A stretch of 64,000 bases of DNA, from the NCBI GenBank assembly GCA_022793685.1, contig JAAWDI010000011.1:62001-126000 (forward strand), written 5' to 3'. This stretch comes from Oscillospiraceae bacterium (GTDB lineage Bacteria; Bacillota; Clostridia; Oscillospirales; Oscillospiraceae). Of the stretch, positions 1 to 8,091 are shown piece by piece. Position 1 is the first letter of the stretch; every line of letters begins with the position of its first letter. The notes beneath the pieces were generated by a model that was not told the DNA's origin, searched no databases, and was given only the letters and a program-made list of their open reading frames with translations. The translations under genes were made by a program, and so were the position numbers.

Positions 1-2383
1 ACTTGCCGGACAGCAGGGCATAGGTGTCGTCCCGATAGAGCACCGTGGAGCAGTTCTGCACCAAGATGGTCTGCTTGTCCTCGTCCAGCAGGAAGAAGGG
101 GTAAACCACCGCGTTTTCCGGGCTGACCTGAGGGGTGCCCTGACTGGCGCGGGCCGGAGAAAAACCGGAATCCCACAGCAGGCCCGCCCGCCATTCCGAG
201 CGGAAGGTCTGGCTGGGGGAGGCGGTGCTGGAATACCATGTATGGCGGTTAGCGCCCACGGTCTCCGTGTCGATGCCATAGCTTTGCAGCGCCCACTTCT
301 GGGCTGACAACTCCGCCACCTCCGCCTCTACGGTGGCATACCGTCCGGTCATGACGTGCAGCCCCAGATAAAAGCCCCGTTCCTTGGCAAAATCAACTGT
401 TTTTTGCAGCTCCTCCCGATGGGGGAAATAGGGGGAGTCGATGGGGTAAGCCATACCGTATTCCAGCGAGCCAATCAGCAGGTCTATTACGCCGTCGCCG
501 TTCAGGTCGTAAAAGACCGGCACGCAGTTGTTTTGGAACATCAAAAGGTCGTTGCCATGGTAGTTGGCGGCGGTGTTGGCCAGATAGCCGTCAAAGCGTA
601 GTGCTCCGTCCACGGTTTTCAGCTTCATGATATAGCCCGCGAAGGTTCCGACTGCCAAGTCGTTTTTGCCGTCGCCGTCCCAGTCCACCACCCGCGGGGC
701 CAGAAAGCTGCCCGTCTCCTCTTCGGGGACGGTGATAACTGTTCGGCGGCCCCCCACGCTGAGCCGGTCTGTCCGGTTCCCGTACCACACCTCCAGCCGA
801 CGGGTGTCGGAACCGATAACCAAATCGGGGCAGCCGTCGTTGTTCAGGTCGCCCACCTCCGGGAGAGCCTGTCCCCCCATACGGGCGGAACAAAGCTGCC
901 GCCGGGCAGAGAACGTGCCGTCCTCATTGCCAGCAAACCAGTACACCCGTCCGTCGCCCGCTCCGCAGACCACATCGGGAATGCCGTCGCCGTTGACCTC
1001 CGTCAGCACTGGGGCGGAATAGCTTCCCACCGTAAGGGGCTTGCCCAACACATCCTTGAGCAGCACCGCCTCTTTGGTGGTCAGCCGGTCGTCAAAACCG
1101 ACGCCTTCAAAATAGTAAAGCAGGCCGTCGCTGCTGCCGCACAGCAGGTCTACCTTGCCGTCTCCGTTCCAGTCGCAGGCGCAGGGATAAGCCCGCTGGT
1201 CATACTGGGGATAGCTTTCAAAATAGCCGCCTGCGTCGGGAATATCCGCCAGCGACAGCCATGTTTCTCCGGCGGCTACATGGGTCCCTGAACCGTATGC
1301 GCTTTCGCTGCTGTCCAAGCCATAAGCGTACCGCCCGCCCGGCTTGCCCAGCAGGTAGGTCACGGACTCAGAGCGCGTCCACCACGCCATGGAATTGCGC
1401 ACCAGCGTATAGGACGGCACCTGAGAGGCGTCCATGGCCGCCTCGGCAAATAACTCCGCCGCACCGTTGGCGATGCCGGTCAGTTCCTCATAGTGCAGCT
1501 CCCACGACATATCGGGCCGCCCATAGCTGCCATATACCTTGGAAAGGGAAAACCCCCACCGCTGACGAGCCAGATAAGCCATGAATTCATTGACCATCAG
1601 CTGATTGCAGGAGGCCGTGGCGCTGGAAAAGGCGGTCTGTCCTTCCCGCGCCTCCATAGCCAAGCCCGTGATGAAAAAGGGATTGGGCAGGAGCGCGTTG
1701 GTAAACAGCACATGACCCTCGCCCCAACGGTTGAGGGCGTATACCGCAAGGCCGTTCCGCTCTGCCAGCGCCTCCGCCGTGGAGGGCGCCATGCCATAGC
1801 CGTAGTCGTTCTCCTTGAGCGCCGGATAGTCCTTGTATTCCGCATAGAGTCCGGCGAAGTCCTCCACCAGCTCCTGTATGGGCCTTAAATCCTCCCCCAC
1901 TGCGGGGTATTCCATTCCCTCTGCCGGACAGTCCTCGATTTTTTGAAAGGACTCCGCGCCCAAAACGGCGGGGTCAAAGTAATCCCACAGCTCGTTTGGT
2001 ACGAACACGCCGCCGCCCGCCGCCGCAAAGTCCGCAATAACGTTCGCCCACGAGGTGCCGTTTTTGAGGGAGGCGTCCAGATACAGCGCGTCATAGCCCG
2101 CAAGGCTCCATTCGCCTGACATATCCACCGCCACAGCGTCAAACCCCAGCACCACCGCCTGCTGAAGATGGGACAGGGTATCCTGCCATGTGCCGTCGTT
2201 GTCGCTGCCGCAATAGAGCACCGCCGCATGCAGTACATTTTCTCCGCTGTTTGCAGAAAGCGACTGCAAGCCCAATTCAGCGGCAGGGTCGTTTCCTGTG
2301 CAGGAGACACAGGAAAGCAGCACGCTGGCGCAGAGGACAAAAGAAAGGGCGCAGGCCAGTCGCCGGCGGAGTGTATGGTTCAT
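1..2383 (-). CDS. FG-GAP/VCBS-repeat lipoprotein, 3' end cut by window
   Basis: Reading on the minus strand starts at an ATG preceded by GGAGGTG and runs without a stop to the window edge, so the C-terminus is missing. The N-terminus has basic residues, a hydrophobic stretch and a cysteine (LLSC) near residue 25, consistent with a lipoprotein signal. Residues about 35-300 do not match a family I recognise. From about residue 400 to 630 there are five calcium-binding-like blade motifs (DWNGDGK, EVNGDGI, DLNNDGC, DWDGDGK, DLNGDGV; near 403, 460, 512, 567, 625), typical of FG-GAP/VCBS beta-propellers. A later segment (HREELQKTVDFAKERGF) could begin a polysaccharide-deacetylase-like or TIM-barrel domain. 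Likely an exported cell-surface protein binding or processing glycans; the substrate is unknown. It is monocistronic, with its own promoter upstream. Confidence 0.75.
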   Translation of the reverse strand, partial: MNHTLRRRLACALSFVLCASVLLSCVSCTGNDPAAELGLQSLSANSGENVLHAAVLYCGSDNDGTWQDTLSHLQQAVVLGFDAVAVDMSGEWSLAGYDALYLDASLKNGTSWANVIADFAAAGGGVFVPNELWDYFDPAVLGAESFQKIEDCPAEGMEYPAVGEDLRPIQELVEDFAGLYAEYKDYPALKENDYGYGMAPSTAEALAERNGLAVYALNRWGEGHVLFTNALLPNPFFITGLAMEAREGQTAFSSATASCNQLMVNEFMAYLARQRWGFSLSKVYGSYGRPDMSWELHYEELTGIANGAAELFAEAAMDASQVPSYTLVRNSMAWWTRSESVTYLLGKPGGRYAYGLDSSESAYGSGTHVAAGETWLSLADIPDAGGYFESYPQYDQRAYPCACDWNGDGKVDLLCGSSDGLLYYFEGVGFDDRLTTKEAVLLKDVLGKPLTVGSYSAPVLTEVNGDGIPDVVCGAGDGRVYWFAGNEDGTFSARRQLCSARMGGQALPEVGDLNNDGCPDLVIGSDTRRLEVWYGNRTDRLSVGGRRTVITVPEEETGSFLAPRVVDWDGDGKNDLAVGTFAGYIMKLKTVDGALRFDGYLANTAANYHGNDLLMFQNNCVPVFYDLNGDGVIDLLIGSLEYGMAYPIDSPYFPHREELQKTVDFAKERGFYLGLHVMTGRYATVEAEVAELSAQKWALQSYGIDTETVGANRHTWYSSTASPSQTFRSEWRAGLLWDSGFSPARASQGTPQVSPENAVVYPFFLLDEDKQTILVQNCSTVLYRDDTYALLSGK

Positions 2384-2419
2384 GGGAGCACCTCCAGGAA
2401 AAACTTCTTTAACTTGTTT

Positions 2420-2448
2420 ACTTTATCATGCCGAGGCATGAATTTCAA
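2420..2448 (-). promoter_or_regulatory. Promoter with a palindrome filling the -35/-10 spacer
   Basis: On the minus strand, TTGAAA (2443-2448) and TAAAGT (2420-2425) are separated by 17 bp and lie about 36 bp upstream of the FG-GAP lipoprotein start. The spacer is almost entirely a palindrome, TCATGCC-GA-GGCATGA (2426-2441), so a DNA-binding protein is likely to control it. The regulator is unknown. Confidence 0.55.
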
Positions 2449-2533
2449 GGCTATCCCGCGCAGCAGCAAGAAAAAAGGGAGGCCGCAGCGCCCCCTGTTT
2501 CCACGCTTCCGTTCAGCCCGTCCGGTTCCCTGC

Positions 2534-2575
2534 AAAAAAGCAAGCGCCGCGCCCAGAACGGCGCGGCGCTTGCTT
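2534..2575 (-). terminator. Intrinsic terminator of the ABC exporter operon
   Basis: A very GC-rich stem (AAGCAAGCGCCGCGCC paired with GGCGCGGCGCTTGCTT, loop of about 6) is followed on the minus strand by six T residues. It lies just past the stop codon of the second ABC exporter gene. Confidence 0.9.
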
Positions 2576-2590
2576 CGCTTATCCTACAAA

Positions 2591-4666
2591 TCAGCTCAAT
2601 TTGAATTGGCCGGTATAGAGCTTATAATAGCGGCCCTGCTGCTCCAGCAGCTCTTCATGGCTGCCCTTTTCCTCAATCTCGCCGTGCTCGATGACCACAA
2701 TGCAGTTGGAGTTGCGCACGGTGGACAGACGGTGGGCGATGACGAAAACGGTGCGGCCCTCCATCAGGGAGTCCATGCCCCGCTGAATGAGCTGCTCTGT
2801 GCGGGTGTCGATGGACGAGGTGGCCTCATCCAGCACCATGACGGGCGGGTCTGCCACAGCGGCGCGGGCAATGGCCAAAAGCTGCCGCTGGCCTTGGGAC
2901 AGGTTCGCGCCGTCTCCGGTGATGACGGTCTGATAGCCCTGGGGCAGACGGCGGATGAAGGAGTGGGCGTTGGCCGTCTTGGCGGCCTCGATGCACTCCT
3001 CATCGGTGGCGTCCAGCCGCCCATAGCGGATATTGTCCATGACGGTTCCGGTAAAGAGGTGAGTATCCTGAAGCACCACGCCCATGCTGTGGCGGAGGGA
3101 GTCCTTTTCGATGAATTGAACGTCGATACCGTCATAGGTGATGGTGCCGCCCTGAATTTCATAAAAGCGGTTGATAAGGTTGGTGATGGTGGTCTTGCCT
3201 GCGCCGGTGGAGCCGACAAAGGCAATCTTCTGGCCGGGGTTCGCAAACACCGTCACCTTTTTCAGCACCGGCTTGTCGGGCACATAGGAGAAGTCCACGC
3301 CGGTCAGGCGCACCGCGCCCGTCAGCTCTGTAAGGGTGGAGCCGTCCTCCGCCTTGCCCACAGCGCCCCGCAGGCGGTGAAGCCCCTGCGCTCCGGTGTG
3401 GTCGACGTACTTCCACGCCGGGAAGGTACCCTCTCCGGTGGAGGCGGTCTCTATAAGGCCGCCGTTTCCGTCCTTCTGCGCCCGTACCAGCTCCATGGGA
3501 TTGGACGCAGGCGTTTTCCACGCCCACACCTTGGTGCGGCCGCCGCCCTTGTACTCGTGCAGCACGCCGTTTCCGTCCTTTTCGGCGGGCACCAGCGTGA
3601 CGTTGCCGTCGTCCTGCTCCGGCTCCGCGTCCATGGCGTCAAAGATACGCTCTGCGCCCGCCAAAGCGGAGAGGATGTTTGTCATCTGCATGGAAATCTG
3701 CTGCATGGGCTGGCTCACCTGGCGGGTGTAGCCAAGGAAGGCCACCAGTCCACCCACGTCCAGTCCGGCAAAGATGACCATCGCGCCGCCGATGGCGGCC
3801 GAGATGGCGAAGGCCACGCTGCTCATCTGCATGGAAATCGGCATGATAACCATGGAGAAGAAGGACGCATTGGTGGAAGCGCCGCGGTAATCTTCATTGA
3901 GCTGGGCAAACTCTTCCTTTGCCTCCTTTTCATGGGTAAACGCCTTGACAACCTTCAGTCCCTCAATCATCTCCTGAATGTTGCCGTTGAGGGCGCCGAG
4001 GGCGGACTGCTGCTGCTGGTAATACTTGCGGCTCTTGCCGCCGAACACCTTAAAGCACAGCAGTGTGATGAACAGGGTGCACACAACCACCAGGAACAAC
4101 AGGCGGCCGATATAAATCATCATTGCCACCACGCCGATAAACGTAATGGCGCTGGAAATCAGGGACACCATGCTCTGCTCCATGGCCATCAGCACGTTGT
4201 CCGCATCGTTGGTAAAGCGGCTCATCAGCTCGCCGTGGGGATGGCGGTCGAAGTAGGAGAGGGGCATATCCTGCAAGCGGTCAAACAGGTCTCTGCGCAG
4301 GCGGTTGACCCCCCGGTGGGCCAGCTTCATCATAATAAAGGACTGGAGGTAGCTGGCCACCACGCTGCCCCCGAAGATGGCCACCAACACCAGCAGGTTC
4401 GCGGCCAATTCTCCAACGCCGTTATATTGGCCGTAGGCCAGCTTGTTGATGATGACGCGGCTGCCGTAATAGGAACCGGCGATGTTGGTAACAGACGCCA
4501 CCACAACACAAATCAGCACTACAATAAGCGGGAGGGGGTTCGGGGCGAGATAGCCCATCAGCCGTTTAATGGTTTTCCCTGCGTTCTTTGGCTTTTGGAA
4601 GCCGCCGCGGGGTCCCCCACCCGGTCCGCCGCCTCTGGGGCCGCGCATCGGTCTTTGTTCAGCCAT
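2591..4666 (-). CDS. ABC exporter half-transporter, catalytic (Glu) subunit, with 90-residue insert
   Basis: Fused membrane domain (about residues 40-340, six predicted helices) and nucleotide-binding domain of a type IV ABC exporter. Walker A is GSTGAGKT (486-493), Walker B ends VLDE with the catalytic Glu at 614, and the H-loop is IAHRLS. The signature is LSQGQ rather than LSGGQ. The first 30 residues are rich in Gly, Pro and Arg. Between the membrane domain and NBD (about residues 360-450, nt 3317-3589) is an insert absent from the minimal fold. The gene overlaps the upstream partner (4659-6404) by 8 nt, so the two are surely co-translated and form a heterodimer. Behind a MarR gene, a multidrug or peptide efflux role is likely; the substrate is not deducible. 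Confidence 0.93.
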   Translation of the reverse strand: MAEQRPMRGPRGGGPGGGPRGGFQKPKNAGKTIKRLMGYLAPNPLPLIVVLICVVVASVTNIAGSYYGSRVIINKLAYGQYNGVGELAANLLVLVAIFGGSVVASYLQSFIMMKLAHRGVNRLRRDLFDRLQDMPLSYFDRHPHGELMSRFTNDADNVLMAMEQSMVSLISSAITFIGVVAMMIYIGRLLFLVVVCTLFITLLCFKVFGGKSRKYYQQQQSALGALNGNIQEMIEGLKVVKAFTHEKEAKEEFAQLNEDYRGASTNASFFSMVIMPISMQMSSVAFAISAAIGGAMVIFAGLDVGGLVAFLGYTRQVSQPMQQISMQMTNILSALAGAERIFDAMDAEPEQDDGNVTLVPAEKDGNGVLHEYKGGGRTKVWAWKTPASNPMELVRAQKDGNGGLIETASTGEGTFPAWKYVDHTGAQGLHRLRGAVGKAEDGSTLTELTGAVRLTGVDFSYVPDKPVLKKVTVFANPGQKIAFVGSTGAGKTTITNLINRFYEIQGGTITYDGIDVQFIEKDSLRHSMGVVLQDTHLFTGTVMDNIRYGRLDATDEECIEAAKTANAHSFIRRLPQGYQTVITGDGANLSQGQRQLLAIARAAVADPPVMVLDEATSSIDTRTEQLIQRGMDSLMEGRTVFVIAHRLSTVRNSNCIVVIEHGEIEEKGSHEELLEQQGRYYKLYTGQFKLS

Positions 4667-6404
4667 TCTCGCTCACTCCTTCCTGCTGAGATGCGTAAAT
4701 CTCCTGATAGATGGCGTTATTAGCCATCAGCTCGTCGTGGGTACCCACGCCCTTAATCTGTCCGTCGTCCAGCACGATAATCTTGTCGGCATACTGCACA
4801 GAGCTGATGCGCTGGGCGATGATGATAACGGAGGTATCCGCCAGATTCTGATGGAACGATTCCCGAATGGCGGCCTCTGTGGCCGAGTCCACTGCGGAGG
4901 TGGAATCGTCCAGAATGAGCACCGACGGCTTGCGCAGCATAGCCCGCGCGATGCACAGGCGCTGCTTTTGTCCGCCGGACACGTTGACGCCGCCCTGCTC
5001 CATGTAGGTGTCAAACCCTTCGGGGAAGGACATGACAAAGTCATAGGCCTGGGCGTCCTTGGCAGCCTGAATGACCTCCTCCTCGGTGGCGTTCGGGTTG
5101 CCCCACTTCAGGTTTTCCCGAATGGTACCCGAAAAGAGGACGTTGCTTTGCAGCACCATACCGATGCGGCTGCGCAGCTCCTCGATGGGGTAGTCCCGCA
5201 CATCCATGCCGTCCAGCAGTACCTGTCCTCCGGAAACGTCATAGAACCTGGGAATCAGGTTCACCAGAGACGACTTTCCGGTGCCGGTGCCGCCTACAAT
5301 GGCCACAAATTCACCCGGCTCCACGGTCAGGTTGATGTCCTCCAGCACGTCGTCGCCGGTGTCGTCGGCGTTGTACTTGAAGTGTACGCCCTTGAACTCC
5401 ACCTTGCCTTTGGATTCGGGGAGCGCAACTGTTTGAGCCGCTTCGCCGTCGCGGATGTCAGGCTCATGGGTGAGCACCTCGTCAATACGGCGGGCGCAGG
5501 CGGTGGCGCGGGAAAATTGCAGCATCATCATACCAATCATCATGACGCTCATGAGAATCTGAAAGATATAGTTGTTAAAGGAACTCAGGTCGCCCACCAG
5601 CATATTGCCGCCGATGACCATGCCGCCGCCGAAATAGTAGGCCGCCACAGTGGCGCCGCACATGCCCAGCATCAGCAGAGGCATCATCAGCACCATACGG
5701 CCGCCCACCTGAAAGCCGGTGTCCATCAGCTCATCGTTCACCTTTTGGAACTTGGTCTTTTCATAGCCGGAACGAACAAACGCCTTGACCACGCGGATAG
5801 CCACCAGGTTCTCCTGCACGGTGTTGTTCACGTTGTCAATCTTGGCCTGCAAAGCGCCAAACAGCTTGTTGCACACCCGCATAATGGCGAAGATACCCAG
5901 CGCCACCAGCGGAACCACCACCAAAAAGATGGCGCACAGCTTTACATTGATGGTTAGGCACATGATGACCGCCACAATAATCATCACAGGGGTGCGCACC
6001 ATCAGGCGCAAGCCCATATTCACAAACTGCTGGAGCTGGTTGGTGTCGTTGGTCATACGGGTGACCAGCGACGCGGAGGAAAACCGGTCAATGTCCCCGA
6101 AAGAGAACTCCTGCACCCGATTGAACTGCCCCCGGCGCAGGTTCGCGCCGAAGCCCATGGCCGCCCGTGTACTGAACCGTGCGGAAAGCACGCCCAGCGT
6201 CATGGAGGCCAACGCCACCAGCAGCATAATAAAGCCCATGCGGACGGTGTAGTTCAGGTCGCCGCTGGGAATGGCCACGTCTACGATGGCCGCCATCATT
6301 CTGGGCATCAGCAGCTCGATGATGGTCTCCACGATGACCAAAATCGGTGTTATAATAAAATATTTCTTGTACTCACCAACATAGTGAGCCAATCGTCTCA
6401 ACAT
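4659..6404 (-). CDS. ABC exporter half-transporter, degenerate-site subunit
   Basis: 581 residues: membrane domain (about 15-300) plus NBD. Walker A GGTGTGKS (371-378) and signature VSGGQ (475-479) are intact, but the catalytic Glu after Walker B is Asp (LILDD, D500) and the H-loop histidine is Gln (IAQRIS). Known heterodimeric exporters such as TM287/288 and BmrCD have one consensus and one degenerate ATP site. Here the degenerate site would combine this Walker B/H-loop with the partner's LSQGQ, and the active site would pair the partner's Glu with this VSGGQ. The gene starts 7 bp after the marR stop and overlaps the next gene, giving the operon marR-ABC-ABC. Confidence 0.94.
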   Translation of the reverse strand: MLRRLAHYVGEYKKYFIITPILVIVETIIELLMPRMMAAIVDVAIPSGDLNYTVRMGFIMLLVALASMTLGVLSARFSTRAAMGFGANLRRGQFNRVQEFSFGDIDRFSSASLVTRMTNDTNQLQQFVNMGLRLMVRTPVMIIVAVIMCLTINVKLCAIFLVVVPLVALGIFAIMRVCNKLFGALQAKIDNVNNTVQENLVAIRVVKAFVRSGYEKTKFQKVNDELMDTGFQVGGRMVLMMPLLMLGMCGATVAAYYFGGGMVIGGNMLVGDLSSFNNYIFQILMSVMMIGMMMLQFSRATACARRIDEVLTHEPDIRDGEAAQTVALPESKGKVEFKGVHFKYNADDTGDDVLEDINLTVEPGEFVAIVGGTGTGKSSLVNLIPRFYDVSGGQVLLDGMDVRDYPIEELRSRIGMVLQSNVLFSGTIRENLKWGNPNATEEEVIQAAKDAQAYDFVMSFPEGFDTYMEQGGVNVSGGQKQRLCIARAMLRKPSVLILDDSTSAVDSATEAAIRESFHQNLADTSVIIIAQRISSVQYADKIIVLDDGQIKGVGTHDELMANNAIYQEIYASQQEGVSENG

Positions 6405-6410
6405 TCAGCG

Positions 6411-6902
6411 TCACATCCTTTCTTCCATAAAGGGTGGTTTGCCCACGTCCTTGTCGCCGCCGATGCGGCACAGGTTTTCCAGCATACGCTTCTCGCAGCT
6501 GAAAAATTGCTGCTTCTCTTCCTCGGTAAAGCCCTGATACATCTGCTCGTCAATGCTGCGGAATACTGCATAGCAGCGTTCCACCACGTCCTTGCCTTTT
6601 TGGGTGATGACCACCCGATTGCAGCGGCCGTCCTGGTCGTCCACCGACTTGGTCACATAGCCCCGCTTTTCCAAGCTCTTCAACGAGGTGGCGACGGTGG
6701 CCGCCGACACATGGAGCTTTTCCGCCAGCTCCTTCTGGGCCGCAATCTCGCCGTCCTTGTTGCTCTGCTCCAGAATAAACAAAATCATCGGCGACCCCAC
6801 ATCAGCCAGCCCTTTTGCAATCAGGTTGGAAAGCAACGCGTTGCGGTGGGCGCGGTGCAGCGTGTGAAAGAGAAATAGATTGCTGTCAGCAGGGGGATTC
6901 AT
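6411..6902 (-). CDS. MarR-family repressor of the ABC exporter operon
   Basis: 163 residues with a winged helix in the middle (LHVSAATVATSLKSLEKRGY as recognition region, then a DDQDGR wing). The ATG chosen has a strong GGGAGGGAG ribosome binding site 4-8 nt upstream; an in-frame earlier start would lie inside the promoter. First gene of the operon encoding the exporter pair, preceded by a consensus promoter with a palindrome at the start site, so autoregulation relieved by an exported compound is the natural model. Confidence 0.93.
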   Translation of the reverse strand: MNPPADSNLFLFHTLHRAHRNALLSNLIAKGLADVGSPMILFILEQSNKDGEIAAQKELAEKLHVSAATVATSLKSLEKRGYVTKSVDDQDGRCNRVVITQKGKDVVERCYAVFRSIDEQMYQGFTEEEKQQFFSCEKRMLENLCRIGGDKDVGKPPFMEERM

Positions 6903-6934
6903 ATTTCTCCCTCCCTTCCTCTTGTCCACTTTAT

Positions 6935-6992
6935 TTAGCCTGCTAACTATCAGCATGTTACGCATTATAGCGTACCAAATATTTAATGTCAA
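6935..6992 (-). promoter_or_regulatory. marR-ABC promoter with palindromic operator
   Basis: Minus-strand TTGACA (6987-6992) and TATAAT (6964-6969), both perfect consensus with a 17-bp spacer. About 18 bp after the -10 sits TTAGC-nn-GCTAA (6935-6946), covering the early transcribed region; such TTAGC half-sites are common MarR operators. Confidence 0.85.
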
Positions 6993-7060
6993 TGGTGAAA
7001 TTGTAAACATTTTATGGCCGCGCCAGCCGGAATATTTTCCGCTTTTCATCAAAAATTGTA

Positions 7061-7099
7061 GAACAAACGTTTGCTTTTCCGGCGTAAACGTGCTATACT
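7061..7099 (+). promoter_or_regulatory. SOS box and lexA promoter
   Basis: GAACAAACGTTT (7061-7072) fits the Firmicutes LexA box GAACRNRYGTTY. It overlaps the -35 TTGCTT (7071-7076), which stands 17 bp from the -10 TATACT (7094-7099). This predicts classical LexA autorepression. Confidence 0.85.
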
Positions 7100-7168
7100 T
7101 TCATTAAACCGTTGAAACTGTATTGCGGCGACCGCTTTGCCGCCTCTCTGCCAAAGGAGGGCTATCAG

Positions 7169-7777
7169 ATGAAGCAGCTTACACCAAAGCAGCAGCAAAT
7201 CTATGATTTCATCGTCTCCTTTTCCGCCCGCACCGGCTATCCCCCCTCTGTTCGCGAAATTGGCGAGGCGGTGGGGCTCAAATCCCCCTCCACCGTCCAC
7301 TTCCACCTGAAGGGGATGGAGGCCGCCGGCCTGATTGTCAAGGCGGAGGGCAAGACCCGCGCCATCACCATTCCCGGCGCCGCACCGGTGGCGGAAAACG
7401 ACAATCCTGCCGACCGAATTCCCGTGGTGGGCAATGTGGCCGCCGGCTCTCCCATTTTGGCGGAGGAGTGCATTGAGGACTACCTGACCTTTGACACGCA
7501 GGGGTTGACGGGGGAACACTTCGCCCTGAGGGTGCGTGGAGAAAGTATGCTGTATGCGGGCATCCTGCCCGACGACTTGGTGGTGGTGCACCGCCAGCAG
7601 GATTGCCGAAACGGCGACATCGTGGTCGCCCTGTTTGAGGACGAGGCCACGGTGAAAACCCTCCGGCGCAAGGACGGCGTGACATGGCTCATGCCGGAAA
7701 ATCCGGACTATCAGCCCATCGACGGCACTAACGCCCAGCTTTTGGGCAAGGTGGTGGCCGTGGTTCGGCGGTACTGA
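7169..7777 (+). CDS. lexA: LexA repressor
   Basis: 202 residues. An N-terminal winged helix (TPKQQQIYDFI..., recognition helix near KSPSTVHFHL) is followed by the S24-type autoprotease domain: cleavage site Ala92-Gly93 (NVAAGSP), catalytic Ser126 (RGESML) and Lys163 (ATVKTL). The ATG was chosen because AAAGGAGG lies 8 nt upstream and the protein then begins MKQLTPKQQQ as in LexA proteins; an earlier in-frame ATG at 7112 has no ribosome binding site. It represses the SOS regulon until RecA filaments stimulate self-cleavage. Its own SOS box is upstream and an intrinsic terminator follows. Confidence 0.97.
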   Translation: MKQLTPKQQQIYDFIVSFSARTGYPPSVREIGEAVGLKSPSTVHFHLKGMEAAGLIVKAEGKTRAITIPGAAPVAENDNPADRIPVVGNVAAGSPILAEECIEDYLTFDTQGLTGEHFALRVRGESMLYAGILPDDLVVVHRQQDCRNGDIVVALFEDEATVKTLRRKDGVTWLMPENPDYQPIDGTNAQLLGKVVAVVRRY

Positions 7778-7781
7778 TGCA

Positions 7782-7819
7782 AAAACAAGGGCAGGCCTCA
7801 CAGCCTTCCCTTGTTTTTT
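7782..7819 (+). terminator. lexA terminator
   Basis: AACAAGGG-AGGC paired with GCCT-CCCTTGTT (one internal mismatch), then a T run. It lies 5 bp after the lexA stop. Confidence 0.85.
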
Positions 7820-7822
7820 GCC

Positions 7823-7852
7823 TTGGAACGTGTTAAAATATATTATTATACT
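7823..7852 (+). promoter_or_regulatory. Probable mgtE promoter
   Basis: TTGGAA (7823-7828), 18 bp, TATACT (7847-7852) in an AT-rich stretch. A small hairpin or operator-like repeat ACTGC-TTTTA-GCAGT (7850-7864) covers the expected transcription start. Confidence 0.55.
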
Positions 7853-8091
7853 GCTTTTAGCAGTAAATCCAGCATCAAAAGGAAGTGAAACGACCGTGGC
7901 AGACCGAAGTACGCGCCTGGAAGGGGACAGTCAGGCCCATGAACGTAGGGCAGTCGCGGTTGTACGCGGTTGCCTATAAGGCGTTGCCGTCTTTTTCGCT
8001 CATGTGCCCACAGGCTCCGCTTTGAGCGGCGTCCTGTGGTTTTTTGTCCTCTCTTCCCAGTGCGTAATCTGAACTGGAAGGAGTGAGACCC
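7853..8091 (+). promoter_or_regulatory. Structured mgtE leader ending in a terminator; candidate riboswitch of unrecognised class
   Basis: About 230 nt of untranslated leader. Local helices visible: GCCTG/CAGGC (7915-7936), GCCC/GGGC (about 7934-7951), CGCG/CGCG (about 7955-7968) and GCC/GGC around TATAA (about 7972-7983), then a strong terminator at 8008-8045, 46 bp before the start codon. The arrangement is that of an attenuated metal-responsive leader. I do not see the conserved segments of the M-box that usually precedes mgtE, so I cannot assign a class. Confidence 0.5.
8008..8045 (+). terminator. Attenuator terminator inside the mgtE leader
   Basis: CCACAGG...CCTGTGG with inner CCGCT/AGCGG, followed directly by six T residues. 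Since it precedes mgtE, read-through must be regulated or partial. Confidence 0.88.

Noticed and set aside
7853-8091. Canonical M-box before mgtE
   Set aside because: Expected from gene context, but its conserved GGTGAGGCTCC-type and CAATGGGTCAACAG-type segments are not visible; kept only as an unclassified structured leader.
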